From Clostridia bacterium (GTDB lineage Bacteria; Bacillota; Clostridia; Oscillospirales; CAG-272), in contig JAFTPJ010000150.1 in assembly GCA_017463405.1 (NCBI GenBank), positions 1-50,763 of the forward strand: a stretch of DNA of 50,763 nucleotides. The letters run 5' to 3'. How positions within the stretch are numbered: position 1 is the stretch's first letter; the number at the start of each line of letters is the position of its first letter. The translations under genes were made by a program, and so were the position numbers. Shown piece after piece: positions 1-8,067 of this stretch. Under the pieces are notes generated by a model. That model searched no databases and was not told the DNA's origin. It saw only the letters and a program-made list of their open reading frames with translations.

Positions 1-108
1 ATATCTCGGCAACATGCATACAAACGCCGTGTGCGCTGTTGCGCAAGATTTTATATCGGACAGAGATGTTTTTACGGAAAGATATTTCACAAAAAACAGA
101 AATGCCTA

Positions 109-137
109 TTGCAAAAACGATACAAAACTGTTATAAT
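109..137 (+). promoter_or_regulatory. Promoter of the alpha-galactosidase gene
   Basis: TTGCAA at 109-114 and TATAAT at 132-137 are separated by 17 bases, a good sigma-A-type promoter. Transcription would start about 30 bases before the start codon at 172. No operator-like palindrome is obvious next to it. This is inferred from consensus matching only. Confidence 0.6.
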
Positions 138-171
138 TTAATCACTTCCGTTTTTGAAAGGAGATTACATT

Positions 172-2046
172 ATGCACTATCAACCGATTTTGAAAAGCAT
201 CAGATATATGGCAAGCCTGCAGGGCGATTTTAATTGGCCTACGGGGGAGATCGTTGAGCGTGACGGCGGCTACTTCTTCGCCGGCGACGGCTACGAATGG
301 ACGAGCACGATCACCGCACACAAGAGCGGCGTGAACGTGCGCGTCGATAAGATCAAAAACGTCTCCGACCGCGCGATCGATTTCCGTACCATGCTGTCCA
401 GATTTTCATTCTTCGGCGGCGAGTACGAGGTGTTCACGCAGTACAACGAGTGGTGCGGCGAGGGCTACGGCAAGTGGCAGCCGCTTGTCACCGAGATTTC
501 CGCCGAGGGCGAGAGCGTGCGCAACAACAGCGGCGCATCGCCGTTCGTCGGCGTTTACAGCTGTCAGACGGGACGCGGCATGGTGTTCCACGTCGTGGCA
601 GATAGCCTGTGGACGATCAAGGTCAAAAATTACTTCCAGAGCGCCGTGGATAACACGGTCGAGGTGGAGCTCGGCATGATGTCGCGCGGACTCAACTACA
701 CGCTGATGCCGGGTGAGGAGCTGACGCTTCCGACGGTCCTGTTCTACGAATTCCGCAACAAGACCGATCTGGATTGCTACAAGCTGCACCGTTATCTCAA
801 CGACGTCTATCCCGCAAAGGGGTTGCCCATCATCTACAACACCTGGATGGGTCTGTTCGACGTTTTGAATTTTGACAGAGTCGTGGAACAGATGGTGCGT
901 GCAAAGAAGCTCGGTGCCGAGTACTTCGTCATTGACGCGGGCTGGTTCGGTCCTCCCGCGCATTGGAGCGGCAGTGTCGGCGAATGGGAGGAATCCGATC
1001 AGTCGTGCCTCGGCGGCAGAATGATCGAGATTGCCGATTTGGTGCGTGCAAACGGAATGAAATTCGGCTTGTGGTTCGAGCCGGAGCGCGCAGATCCGGA
1101 ATCGCCGTCCGTAAAAGCGCATCCGGATTATTATATCGCGGAAAAGTACTTTCGTTTCCTCGACTTCGGTAACGAGGAGGCGCGCAATTTCATCTTTGAA
1201 AAGGTTGCGAAGAATATCCGCAAGTACAATATTGAGTTTATCAAGTTCGATTTCAACGCCGAGATGGGCTATGACCGTACCGGCCGCGCGTTCACCGCGT
1301 GGTTCGAGGGCTACCGTAAGTTTGTCAAGCGCATCAACGAGGAATTCCCGAACGTGTATCTCGAAAACTGCGCCAGCGGCGGCGAGAGAATGAGCATTGC
1401 AAGCCTTGAGGGCTTCGGCTCGTTCTGGGCAAGCGACAACCACAGCATTTACAAGCAGGTGGAGATGTATAAGGGCAACATTCTGCACATGCCCTCGCGC
1501 GCTCTGGAGAAGTGGATCGCGATTCAGACCATCGGGGACTTCGGTCCCATCTATCCGTCGATGTACAACGTGGAGCTGGAGGAGCAGATCATCTCCTGCG
1601 CCGAGGCGGCATGGAGAAATCTGGAGGGCGTTCGTCGCGACTATCTGCTGTCGGCAATGATGGGCGGTCCGATCGGAATCACCTGCGACCTGACTCGCGT
1701 AGGCGACACGACGCTCGGCGTTCTGGCGGATTTCATTGCGGAGTACAAGAAGGAGCGCACGTTCTGGATGAACTCCGAGTGCCACATCCTTTGCGATACC
1801 GAAAGCATGCTGGTGCTGCAGTTCAACGACGAGGCGTATTCAAAGGTCAAGATCTGCACCTTCGCGAAAACGCCGCAGCAGTACAACATCACCGTGTATC
1901 CCGTCATCGAGGGAGACGCGACCTTCGTTGACAAGGACGGCAAGGAGTACACATCCCGTGACCTTGACAAGAACGGCACGACGATCGAGTTGGGTGGAGA
2001 TGCCGCACGCTTCCACTCCAAGACGTTGATGCTGACGAGAAAATAA
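172..2046 (+). CDS. Alpha-galactosidase, GH36 family
   Basis: Predicted retaining glycosidase that removes terminal alpha-galactose from oligosaccharides; no signal peptide is visible, so it is probably cytoplasmic. The 624-residue protein has the usual GH36 order: N-terminal beta-sandwich (about 1-260), TIM barrel containing VIDAGWFG, and a C-terminal beta domain. The predicted nucleophile is Asp360 in KFDFN and the acid/base is Asp422 in ASDN; ENCASGG lies between them. I chose the ATG at 172 because GAAAGGAG lies 8-9 bases upstream, rather than the TTG at 154. A broken second glycosidase follows directly. The exact substrate cannot be read from the sequence. Confidence 0.93.
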   Translation: MHYQPILKSIRYMASLQGDFNWPTGEIVERDGGYFFAGDGYEWTSTITAHKSGVNVRVDKIKNVSDRAIDFRTMLSRFSFFGGEYEVFTQYNEWCGEGYGKWQPLVTEISAEGESVRNNSGASPFVGVYSCQTGRGMVFHVVADSLWTIKVKNYFQSAVDNTVEVELGMMSRGLNYTLMPGEELTLPTVLFYEFRNKTDLDCYKLHRYLNDVYPAKGLPIIYNTWMGLFDVLNFDRVVEQMVRAKKLGAEYFVIDAGWFGPPAHWSGSVGEWEESDQSCLGGRMIEIADLVRANGMKFGLWFEPERADPESPSVKAHPDYYIAEKYFRFLDFGNEEARNFIFEKVAKNIRKYNIEFIKFDFNAEMGYDRTGRAFTAWFEGYRKFVKRINEEFPNVYLENCASGGERMSIASLEGFGSFWASDNHSIYKQVEMYKGNILHMPSRALEKWIAIQTIGDFGPIYPSMYNVELEEQIISCAEAAWRNLEGVRRDYLLSAMMGGPIGITCDLTRVGDTTLGVLADFIAEYKKERTFWMNSECHILCDTESMLVLQFNDEAYSKVKICTFAKTPQQYNITVYPVIEGDATFVDKDGKEYTSRDLDKNGTTIELGGDAARFHSKTLMLTRK

Positions 2047-2047
2047 G

Positions 2048-2622
2048 ATGTATACCTTTGACTAAAATGCCGAGGTCACCGTACCTCGTGAGCCGTTGCC
2101 GCTCGTAAAGGAAAACGTGTTTTTGTCGATGGCGGTTGAGGATGTGCCGGTTCCGCTGTTCGGCGAGATCAAGGGGCTGACCGCTACGGAAAATACGCAC
2201 TGTCTCACGAGATCGGCGCGCAGTATCTTGCGTCGGTCATCGAGGTGTATCGGGAGAGCGGAACCTTCTTTGAAAACTACGCGCCAGAGCTTGCAGACGG
2301 TAAGGCACCCCGCGGCAATCTTGCGGGAAAGAACTTTGTGGGATGGACGGGGCTTGCTCCCATAACCGTTCTCTTTGAATACGTATTCGGTATCAAGCCA
2401 CATGCGGAGCAGAATCGGATCGTGTGGCACGTAGAGCTGCTTGATCGGCACGGCGTAAAGAAATACCCGTTCGGTAACGATGGGGAGCTGACGCTGCTGT
2501 GCGAAGCCAGAGCGAGCGCGGACGAGATGCCGCGCATCACACTGGAAGGCAATATTCCCGTAGAGCTGGAGGTCATTTGGGGGAAGAAAGGCGAGACGCA
2601 GTCGATGCTTCTTTCCCGGTGA
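2048..2622 (+). pseudogene. Remnant of a GH63/MGH1-like glycoside hydrolase (C-terminal part)
   Basis: Starting 2 bases after the alpha-galactosidase stop, a reading frame opens MYTFD, hits TAA at 2063-2065, continues as NAEVTVPREPLPLVKEN, and then shifts frame near 2170-2180. After the shift it reads YGKYALSHEIG, ESGTFFENYAPE and FVGWTGLAPI up to the stop at 2620-2622. The last motifs are characteristic of the C-terminal (alpha/alpha)6 barrel of MGH1/GH63-type hydrolases. The N-terminal several hundred residues are missing and there is an in-frame stop plus a frameshift, so it cannot make a working enzyme. The assignment of the first 40 codons to the same ancestral gene is less certain. Confidence 0.75.
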
Positions 2623-2643
2623 GGTGCATAAGTAAATAAAAAA

Positions 2644-2685
2644 CGACCGTTCCTTCCCGAAAGGGGAGCGAGCGGTCGCTTTTTT
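2644..2685 (+). terminator. Rho-independent terminator after the glycosidase remnant
   Basis: A GC-rich hairpin at 2644-2678, with arms beginning CGACCG and ending CGGTCG around a GAAA loop, is followed by a run of T at 2680-2685. It would end transcription from the alpha-galactosidase promoter. Confidence 0.85.
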
Positions 2686-2716
2686 GCAAAAAACGAAAAG
2701 ATTTCACAAGAAAGTA

Positions 2717-2745
2717 TTGATTTTGTAAGAATAATATTATATAAT
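2717..2745 (+). promoter_or_regulatory. Promoter of the dCMP deaminase to tsaD operon
   Basis: TTGATT at 2717-2722 and TATAAT at 2740-2745 with a 17-base spacer, in an AT-rich stretch directly after a terminator. It is placed to drive the five-gene run from 2793 to 6003. Confidence 0.7.
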
Positions 2746-2792
2746 AAAAGAATAGAATGGTAAATTGTTTCTTCGGGAAAGGATAAATAAAA

Positions 2793-3281
2793 ATGGACCG
2801 TGTTTCAAAGCATAATTATTACCTGGATATCGCCGAGACCGTAGCAGAGCGATCGACATGTCTGCGCAAGATGTACGGTGCGATCATCGTCAAAAATGAT
2901 TCGATCATCTCCACGGGCTATAACGGAGCACCCAGAGGACGCAAGAATTGCTCCGATCTCGGCATTTGCATGAGAGATAAGCTGGGGATTCCGAGAGGAG
3001 AGCGATATGAGCTTTGCCGCTCGGTGCACGCCGAGGCGAATGCGATCATCGCAGCCCCCAGAGATCAGATGCTGGGAGCGACGCTGTATATGGTCTGCGT
3101 CAATTCCAAAACGCGTGAATTGGAAGCGGGGACCTCCTCCTGCATGATGTGCAAGCGTCAGGTTATCAACGCCGGCATCGCGCAGGTCGTGGTACGCGAT
3201 ACCAAGGATACGTTCCGCGTAATCGACGTCAACGAATGGATCGAAAACGATGATTCGTTGAGCGGTGTATTCGGGTATTGA
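2793..3281 (+). CDS. Deoxycytidylate (dCMP) deaminase family protein
   Basis: Zinc-dependent cytidine/deoxycytidylate deaminase, 162 residues, predicted to convert dCMP to dUMP for thymidylate synthesis. The zinc site is visible as HAEAN (His79, catalytic Glu81) and SCMMC (Cys117, Cys120). The usual PCxxC motif has Ser in place of Pro here, which is common in this subfamily. GGAAAGGA precedes the ATG. The next gene starts 5 bases after the stop, so the two are probably co-transcribed. The family also includes proteins named ComEB after their place in the B. subtilis comE operon; there is no comE context here. Confidence 0.92.
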   Translation: MDRVSKHNYYLDIAETVAERSTCLRKMYGAIIVKNDSIISTGYNGAPRGRKNCSDLGICMRDKLGIPRGERYELCRSVHAEANAIIAAPRDQMLGATLYMVCVNSKTRELEAGTSSCMMCKRQVINAGIAQVVVRDTKDTFRVIDVNEWIENDDSLSGVFGY

Positions 3282-3285
3282 TGGC

Positions 3286-4023
3286 ATGAAAAAACGAATT
3301 GTTTGCTTTTTGACGGCACTGCTGTTGGTCGCTTCGATGATCTCCTGTGCGGCACCTGCCCTGAAAAGGGAAGGAACGGTATACGTGCATGAAAAAACAG
3401 GCGTGTCATACAGCTTTGCGCCGTCGGCTTACACGGCGGAGGCTTGCGGCGAGGCGATTGCAAGGCTCTTGCGAGAGGTCGCGGGCGAGGTAGCTCTGTA
3501 CGCAGTTAACGGACAGTCAACCGAGCGTTATCTCGTAACGCCCGCGGGAAGGCTACTGTGCGCCGATGGCGTTAGGCTTCCGTCCCTGTCCGAGCTGCCC
3601 ATATCCGAGGCAAAGCTGTTCAATTACGCGTTGAATATGGCGACGGCGGCGATCGTAACGGATTACGAGCGCTTGCAAACACTGAAAACGCTTTGCATCG
3701 GGGGAGTCGCCTTTGATGCAGATCAAATCGAGCCCCAAATCACGCGGGACTCCTACGAGCTTCGCTTTATTGCCGCAGGGGAATATACGGGCTTGTTTTA
3801 TTCCTTGCAGTATTGGCAATGTGCCGAGGATGTTCTGATTTACGAAGCGCTTTCCGATTCCGATGCGGCAGAGGTGTTGTATCCGGGCGTTTCCTATACG
3901 CTTGTTGAAGAAGAGGGTGTTACCTATGCCCGATATAATTTTGGACAGTCGCTGATCTATGATCCCGTCAGCGGTACGTGCCGTGCGGCGGGGGACGTGC
4001 TGTCATCTCAAATTTCCGAGTGA
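3286..4023 (+). CDS. Putative lipoprotein of unknown function
   Basis: A 245-residue protein with a clear lipoprotein signal peptide: MKKR, a hydrophobic stretch, and a lipobox ending ASMISC with the lipidated Cys at residue 21. The mature part is mixed alpha/beta with no motif I recognise. The start at 3286 is preferred over an upstream ATG at 3265 because it gives a proper signal peptide; 3265 would overlap the deaminase gene. It lies between the deaminase and the phosphatase gene in the same operon. It is presumably anchored on the outer face of the membrane. No function is proposed. Confidence 0.85.
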   Translation: MKKRIVCFLTALLLVASMISCAAPALKREGTVYVHEKTGVSYSFAPSAYTAEACGEAIARLLREVAGEVALYAVNGQSTERYLVTPAGRLLCADGVRLPSLSELPISEAKLFNYALNMATAAIVTDYERLQTLKTLCIGGVAFDADQIEPQITRDSYELRFIAAGEYTGLFYSLQYWQCAEDVLIYEALSDSDAAEVLYPGVSYTLVEEEGVTYARYNFGQSLIYDPVSGTCRAAGDVLSSQISE

Positions 4024-4030
4024 GGCGTTT

Positions 4031-4540
4031 ATGGAGCTTACAGTTGAGAGAGAAAAGCCCATAGGGCTTTCAACCAAAGAATTGAAGATTACGCGCATCT
4101 GCTTTATTTGCACGGGCAACACTTGTCGCTCTCCGATGGCGGAGGCGGTGGCAAATGCGCTTGCCAAGGAGAAGGGCCATACCGATCTGCGCGCCTTCAG
4201 CGCGGGACTTTATGCAAACGCAAACGATCCGATTGCCCCCAATGCCGTCGCCGCACTGGAGGCGGCAGGTGTGGAAGCCGTGTACGGTCGGGATTATCAC
4301 CGCCACCTGGCACATACACTGACCGAGGCAGAGGCAAAGGAATACGATCTTCTGATTGGTATGACGGCGGGACATGCCATGGAGTTGATGATGCGCTTTC
4401 CCGCGTCGGCGGAGAAAATCTCCTGCATGCCGAGGCAGATCTCCGATCCTTACGGCGGAGACGAAAAACGGTATCGGGATTGTCTGGCAGAAATTTCGGA
4501 ATGCGTGCGTGCGATGCTGTTTGCGGAGGATGCGGAATGA
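4031..4540 (+). CDS. Low-molecular-weight phosphatase, probable protein-arginine phosphatase (YwlE type)
   Basis: A 169-residue member of the low-molecular-weight protein phosphatase fold. The P-loop reads CTGNTCRSPMAE, with nucleophile Cys27 and Arg33, and a DPYGGD segment near the C-terminus supplies the general acid Asp. The Thr at P-loop position 5 (Thr31) is the residue that in B. subtilis YwlE favours phosphoarginine over phosphotyrosine; tyrosine phosphatases usually have Ile there. I therefore favour arginine phosphatase, by family knowledge. It has an N-terminal extension of about 20 residues; a TTG at 4082 is an alternative start without a good ribosome site. It overlaps rimI by 4 bases (ATGA). 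Confidence 0.88.
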   Translation: MELTVEREKPIGLSTKELKITRICFICTGNTCRSPMAEAVANALAKEKGHTDLRAFSAGLYANANDPIAPNAVAALEAAGVEAVYGRDYHRHLAHTLTEAEAKEYDLLIGMTAGHAMELMMRFPASAEKISCMPRQISDPYGGDEKRYRDCLAEISECVRAMLFAEDAE

Positions 4541-4968
4541 CGGCTGTACGACTGGAGCGTGCGCATCTGCCCGCGGTGGCGGCGCTGGAGCGCGATTGCT
4601 TTTTTGAGCCATGGAGCGAGAAAGCGCTTGAACTACTGCTCACGGACGATGCAATCGGTATCGTTTGTCTGCAAGAGGGGTGCGTGACCGCTTACGGCGG
4701 GATGCTTTGGGCTCCCGACGAGGGGCAGATCACGAATATTGCCGTAGCACCCGACTGTCGCAGACAAGGTTATGGACAGGCGGTGCTGGAGGCTTTGATT
4801 GCGGAGGCACGGGGCAGAAATTGCGAGCAGATTTCACTTGAGGTCAGAGAATCCAACACGGCGGCGATATCGCTTTACGGAAAGTACGGCTTTTCAATCG
4901 CAGGGCGGCGCAAACGCTTTTACAAAGCGCCCGTGGAGGACGCGCTTGTGATGGTTTTGACACTTTGA
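4537..4968 (+). CDS. rimI: Ribosomal-protein-alanine N-acetyltransferase (GNAT)
   Basis: A 143-residue GNAT protein. The acetyl-CoA-binding stretch is seen in NIAVAPDCRRQGYGQAVL (R/Q-x-x-G-x-G/A), followed by LEVRESNTAAISLYGKYGF, the classic RimI signature. RimI acetylates the N-terminus of ribosomal protein S18. Its ATG overlaps the phosphatase stop codon and GGAGGA lies upstream inside that gene. It sits directly before tsaD, a very common pairing (tsaB-rimI-tsaD) in Firmicutes; tsaB and tsaE are not in this window. Confidence 0.92.
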   Translation: MTAVRLERAHLPAVAALERDCFFEPWSEKALELLLTDDAIGIVCLQEGCVTAYGGMLWAPDEGQITNIAVAPDCRRQGYGQAVLEALIAEARGRNCEQISLEVRESNTAAISLYGKYGFSIAGRRKRFYKAPVEDALVMVLTL

Positions 4969-4989
4969 AACGGAAAAGGATAGATTTTT

Positions 4990-6003
4990 ATGTATATTTT
5001 AGGAATGGAAAGCTCCTGCGACGAGACCTCGGCGGCGGTCGTGGAGATGGAGGAGGGAATTCGCAAAATCCGCTCCAACATTGTAGCATCACAGATTGAC
5101 GTGCACCGCCTTTACGGCGGCGTTGTCCCCGAAATTGCCAGCCGCGCACATATCGAGGCGATCTCGCGGATCACATACGAGGCATTGGAAACGGCGGGAA
5201 TCACCGTCGATCAGCTCGGCGCGGTTGCCGTGACGGCATTTCCGGGCTTGATCGGTGCGCTCCTTATCGGCGTAAATTTTGCAAAATCGATGGCGTATTC
5301 GAGGGGGATCCCGCTCGTCGCCGTCAACCATATTCACGGTCACGTCGCGGCGGCGTATCTGTCGCATCCCAACCTCAAACCACCGTTTCTGGCGCTGGTT
5401 GTCTCGGGAGGACACACCTCGATCTACCGTGTCGAGTCCGAAACCGAATTTGTTGAGATCGGCGCAACGCGAGACGATGCCGCGGGTGAAGCGTTCGATA
5501 AAGTTGGTCGCGTGATCGGGCTTCCGTACCCGGGCGGTGCGGCGCTGGATCAGCTGGCTTATGAGGGTGACCCCAAGGCGATTGTCTTGCCGTCCCCGGC
5601 GCTTGCGGGAGATACACTGGATTTTTCCTTCAGCGGCATTAAAACGGCAACGCTCAATTATCTGAACAGCATGGAGCAAAAGGGAATGCCTGTCAACCGT
5701 GCGGATGTCGCGGCGGCATATACCGATCGGATCGTAAAGGCGATCACGCAAAAGGCAGGACAGGCACTGGAGCAGAGTGGCATGAAAACGCTTGTGCTGG
5801 CAGGAGGAGTGGCGGCAAATTCGCATCTGCGCGCATCGCTGGAACAGCTTTGCCGGACGCGCGGCGTGTGCCTTGCCATGCCTGAACGTGTGCTTTGCGG
5901 GGACAACGGCGCCATGATTGCGGCGGCCGGATATTTCCAATATCGGATCGGTCATTTTGCGGATACCGCTCTCAATGCGTCCGCCTCTGACGACGGCATA
6001 TGA
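4990..6003 (+). CDS. tsaD: tRNA N6-threonylcarbamoyladenosine transferase TsaD
   Basis: A 337-residue ASKHA-fold enzyme that transfers the threonylcarbamoyl group to A37 of ANN-decoding tRNAs, with TsaB and TsaE. The start MYILGMESSCDETSAA is the family signature. The metal ligands His111 and His115 are in HIHGH, and SGGHT follows. GGVAANSHLR and CGDNGAMIA near the C-terminus complete the nucleotide-binding core. Length is normal for the family. GGAAAAGGA precedes the ATG, and it is the last gene of the operon that begins at 2793. Essential in most bacteria. Confidence 0.97.
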   Translation: MYILGMESSCDETSAAVVEMEEGIRKIRSNIVASQIDVHRLYGGVVPEIASRAHIEAISRITYEALETAGITVDQLGAVAVTAFPGLIGALLIGVNFAKSMAYSRGIPLVAVNHIHGHVAAAYLSHPNLKPPFLALVVSGGHTSIYRVESETEFVEIGATRDDAAGEAFDKVGRVIGLPYPGGAALDQLAYEGDPKAIVLPSPALAGDTLDFSFSGIKTATLNYLNSMEQKGMPVNRADVAAAYTDRIVKAITQKAGQALEQSGMKTLVLAGGVAANSHLRASLEQLCRTRGVCLAMPERVLCGDNGAMIAAAGYFQYRIGHFADTALNASASDDGI

Positions 6004-6073
6004 GCATGTCTTTGACACTTCAGCATTTTGAACGAAAAAATGTATCTTTATTTTGAATAAGTATGAGATTCTA

Positions 6074-6225
6074 TTTTCCACAGGACTTTCCCACAGGTTG
6101 TTGAAAACCGCATCATAACTGTAAAAAAGATTCAAAAAATCTCCGAAAATGCAAAATTTTCATCTTTTTTTGTGGATAACCGTGTGGGTTTTGTTGAAAA
6201 ACACGGCACAAGGTTCTGTGGAAAA
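6074..6225. other. Cluster of DnaA-box-like sites around an AT-rich core
   Basis: Five sites resemble the DnaA box TTATNCACA. On the + strand: TTTTCCACA (6074-6082) and TTTCCCACA (6087-6095), 13 bases apart. On the - strand: a perfect TTATCCACA (6171-6179), a weak AAACCCACA (6183-6191) and TTTTCCACA (6217-6225). The two sets point towards each other across a very AT-rich segment (about 6110-6170). This fills the 332-base gap between tsaD and rex. It could be a DnaA-controlled promoter region, a DnaA-titration site or part of an origin; dnaA and dnaN are not nearby and there is no strand switch, which argues against oriC. Confidence 0.5.
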
Positions 6226-6335
6226 ACAAATTTTTTAAGGTTTACCGAAATTTAACAATATTCGTCATGTTTCACAAAAGTGAGCCCCCGGCAGAATACT
6301 TTTGTCAATGTGACGGTGACAGGAAGAGGTTTATT

Positions 6336-7043
6336 ATGATGGATTCCGAACATAATCTGAATACGGAAAATGAAATTGAGCGCCCGCAGGTTTCTCCTGC
6401 CGTGATTCGTCGATTGCCGCGCTATTTTCGGTATTTGCGTGAACTGATTCGCGAAGGAAAGATGCGCATCAGCTCCGGTGAGCTTTCCGAACGAATGAAC
6501 GTCACCGCATCTCAGATCCGACAGGATCTCAATTGCTTTGGCGGCTTCGGTCAGCAGGGATATGGCTATAACGTCAATTATCTGTACGCCAAGATCTGTG
6601 ATCTGCTCGGCGTCAGCGCAGGACTTTCCGCAATCATCATCGGAGCGGGTGACCTCGGTCGTGCACTGACCCGCTCGACCATGTTTGAAAAGCGCGGCGT
6701 GGATATCATCGCTATGTTTGACGTCGACGAAAATCTGATCGGCAAAACGATAGGAGACGTGCTCGTTTACAGCATGAACGATCTGGAGTCGTTTTTTGAA
6801 ACCCACACGGTTGATATGGCGGTTCTGACCCTTCCAAAGGATCAGGCTGCGGTAGAGGCAGAGCGTCTGCTGGAGCTCGGTGTCAAGGGCTTCTGGAATT
6901 TCACGGGAAAAGAGCTTTCCTATGCCTCCCGTGCGATTGTGGAGAACGTTCATCTGGGGGACTCCCTGATGTTTCTCAATTACGATATCTGCCGCTTGAA
7001 GGAAGCAGAGGAAAAGACTGAAGCGGGGAGCGATCGAGTATGA
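6336..7043 (+). CDS. rex: Redox-sensing transcriptional repressor Rex
   Basis: A 235-residue NAD(H)-responsive repressor that derepresses fermentation genes when NADH rises. The N-terminal winged helix contains ISSGELSERMNVTASQIRQD and FGGFGQQGYGY. The C-terminal Rossmann domain has GAGDLG at residues 103-108 and a swapped C-terminal helix. AGGAAGAGG precedes the paired ATGs at 6336 and 6339; the longer frame back to 6267 lacks a ribosome site. TTTAACAA at 6250-6257 matches one half of a Rex operator, so autoregulation is possible but unproven. It overlaps the next gene by 4 bases. pfl at 46.9-49.1 kb is the sort of gene Rex controls. Confidence 0.95.
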   Translation: MMDSEHNLNTENEIERPQVSPAVIRRLPRYFRYLRELIREGKMRISSGELSERMNVTASQIRQDLNCFGGFGQQGYGYNVNYLYAKICDLLGVSAGLSAIIIGAGDLGRALTRSTMFEKRGVDIIAMFDVDENLIGKTIGDVLVYSMNDLESFFETHTVDMAVLTLPKDQAAVEAERLLELGVKGFWNFTGKELSYASRAIVENVHLGDSLMFLNYDICRLKEAEEKTEAGSDRV

Positions 7044-8053
7044 AGCTGAATTTTCAACAGGACGTACTGGTACTTCCCGGATCCTTGCTGACGCATTGCT
7101 CGGAGGCGGATGCCGCAACGTTGCGTGTGCTTTTGTGGCTGGCAACCGATCTTTCGCTGGCAGAAAAGCCGAAGCAATTGTCAAAGCTTGCCGATTGTGA
7201 TGTGCGCGCTGTGAAAGCGGCACTGCGTTTCTGGGAGTTTCGTGACGTGTTGGTCAAGGAGTCCGAGGAGTCTGTGCCCGCCATGGCAACGGTGTCTGCG
7301 ACGGAGGAAAAGACGGAAAAGCCAAAGGCAGCTGCGACAGAAAAGGAAAAACGTCCCCTATTGCGCCGCGCAGACGAGCTGCCGAATTATACGACGGTCG
7401 AGCTGGCGGAGCTGATGGAGCAACGCGCCGCGGTTCGGATTCTCGTTGATGAGGCTCAACGGATTCTTGGTAAGATGTTCAATCCGAGCGAGGTTAATAT
7501 TCTGGTCGGAATGATGGATTATCTCGGAATGAACGAGGAATGTATTTTGCTTTTACTGGCGCACTGTAAGCGCATCGGAAAGGTCAATTTGCGCTCGATC
7601 GAAAAGTATGCGTTTTCCTTGGCTGATAAAGGAATCACCGAGGCGGAGGCGATGGAGCAGCAGATCCGTACCGTTGAGGCGATGCATACGTTTGAGGGAG
7701 AGGTGCGTACGCTGTTTGGCATGAAGAGCCGTGCACTGACAAGCAAGGAGAGCAAAATGCTGACTGCGTGGGTATCCTTTGGATATGGGATCGACATCGT
7801 GCGTCTCGCTTACGAAATGACCGTCAGCGCGACAAACGAGCCCTCGGTTCCGTACGCCAATGCGATTCTCGAGCGTTGGAATGCGGAAGGGCTGCGCACT
7901 CTGGAGCAGATCGAGAAACACCTTGCCGAGGAGAAGGAAAAGCGGGAAGGGAAGAAGAACGGCGGAGCGGAGCTTGGCAACAGCTTTAACGCCGACGACT
8001 TTCTCGAGGCTGCTCTGCGGCGCGGGCTTGGCGATTGGAATGCTGAAAATTGA
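7040..8053 (+). CDS. DnaD-domain replication initiation protein
   Basis: A 337-residue protein with an N-terminal winged-helix-like region (about 1-75), a charged linker rich in Glu, Lys and Ala (about 80-115), and two DnaB_2/DnaD (DDBH2) helical repeats (about 120-190 and 205-290). The second carries the characteristic aromatic/Asn C-terminal stretch, YANAILERWNAEGL. DnaD/DnaB proteins remodel origin DNA and help load the replicative helicase. The ATG overlaps the rex stop codon, and the helicase loader follows at 8068, so the replication role is supported by context. Placement behind rex is less usual. Confidence 0.9.
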   Translation: MKLNFQQDVLVLPGSLLTHCSEADAATLRVLLWLATDLSLAEKPKQLSKLADCDVRAVKAALRFWEFRDVLVKESEESVPAMATVSATEEKTEKPKAAATEKEKRPLLRRADELPNYTTVELAELMEQRAAVRILVDEAQRILGKMFNPSEVNILVGMMDYLGMNEECILLLLAHCKRIGKVNLRSIEKYAFSLADKGITEAEAMEQQIRTVEAMHTFEGEVRTLFGMKSRALTSKESKMLTAWVSFGYGIDIVRLAYEMTVSATNEPSVPYANAILERWNAEGLRTLEQIEKHLAEEKEKREGKKNGGAELGNSFNADDFLEAALRRGLGDWNAEN

Positions 8054-8067
8054 GACGGAGGAGCACC

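Noticed and set aside
406-1785. 459-codon antisense frame inside the alpha-galactosidase gene
   Set aside because: Same antisense-shadow effect; the GH36 protein on the + strand has all family motifs.
6074-6225. The chromosomal oriC itself
   Set aside because: dnaA, dnaN, recF, gyrB and rpmH are absent and genes on both sides run in the same direction; kept only as a DnaA-box cluster.
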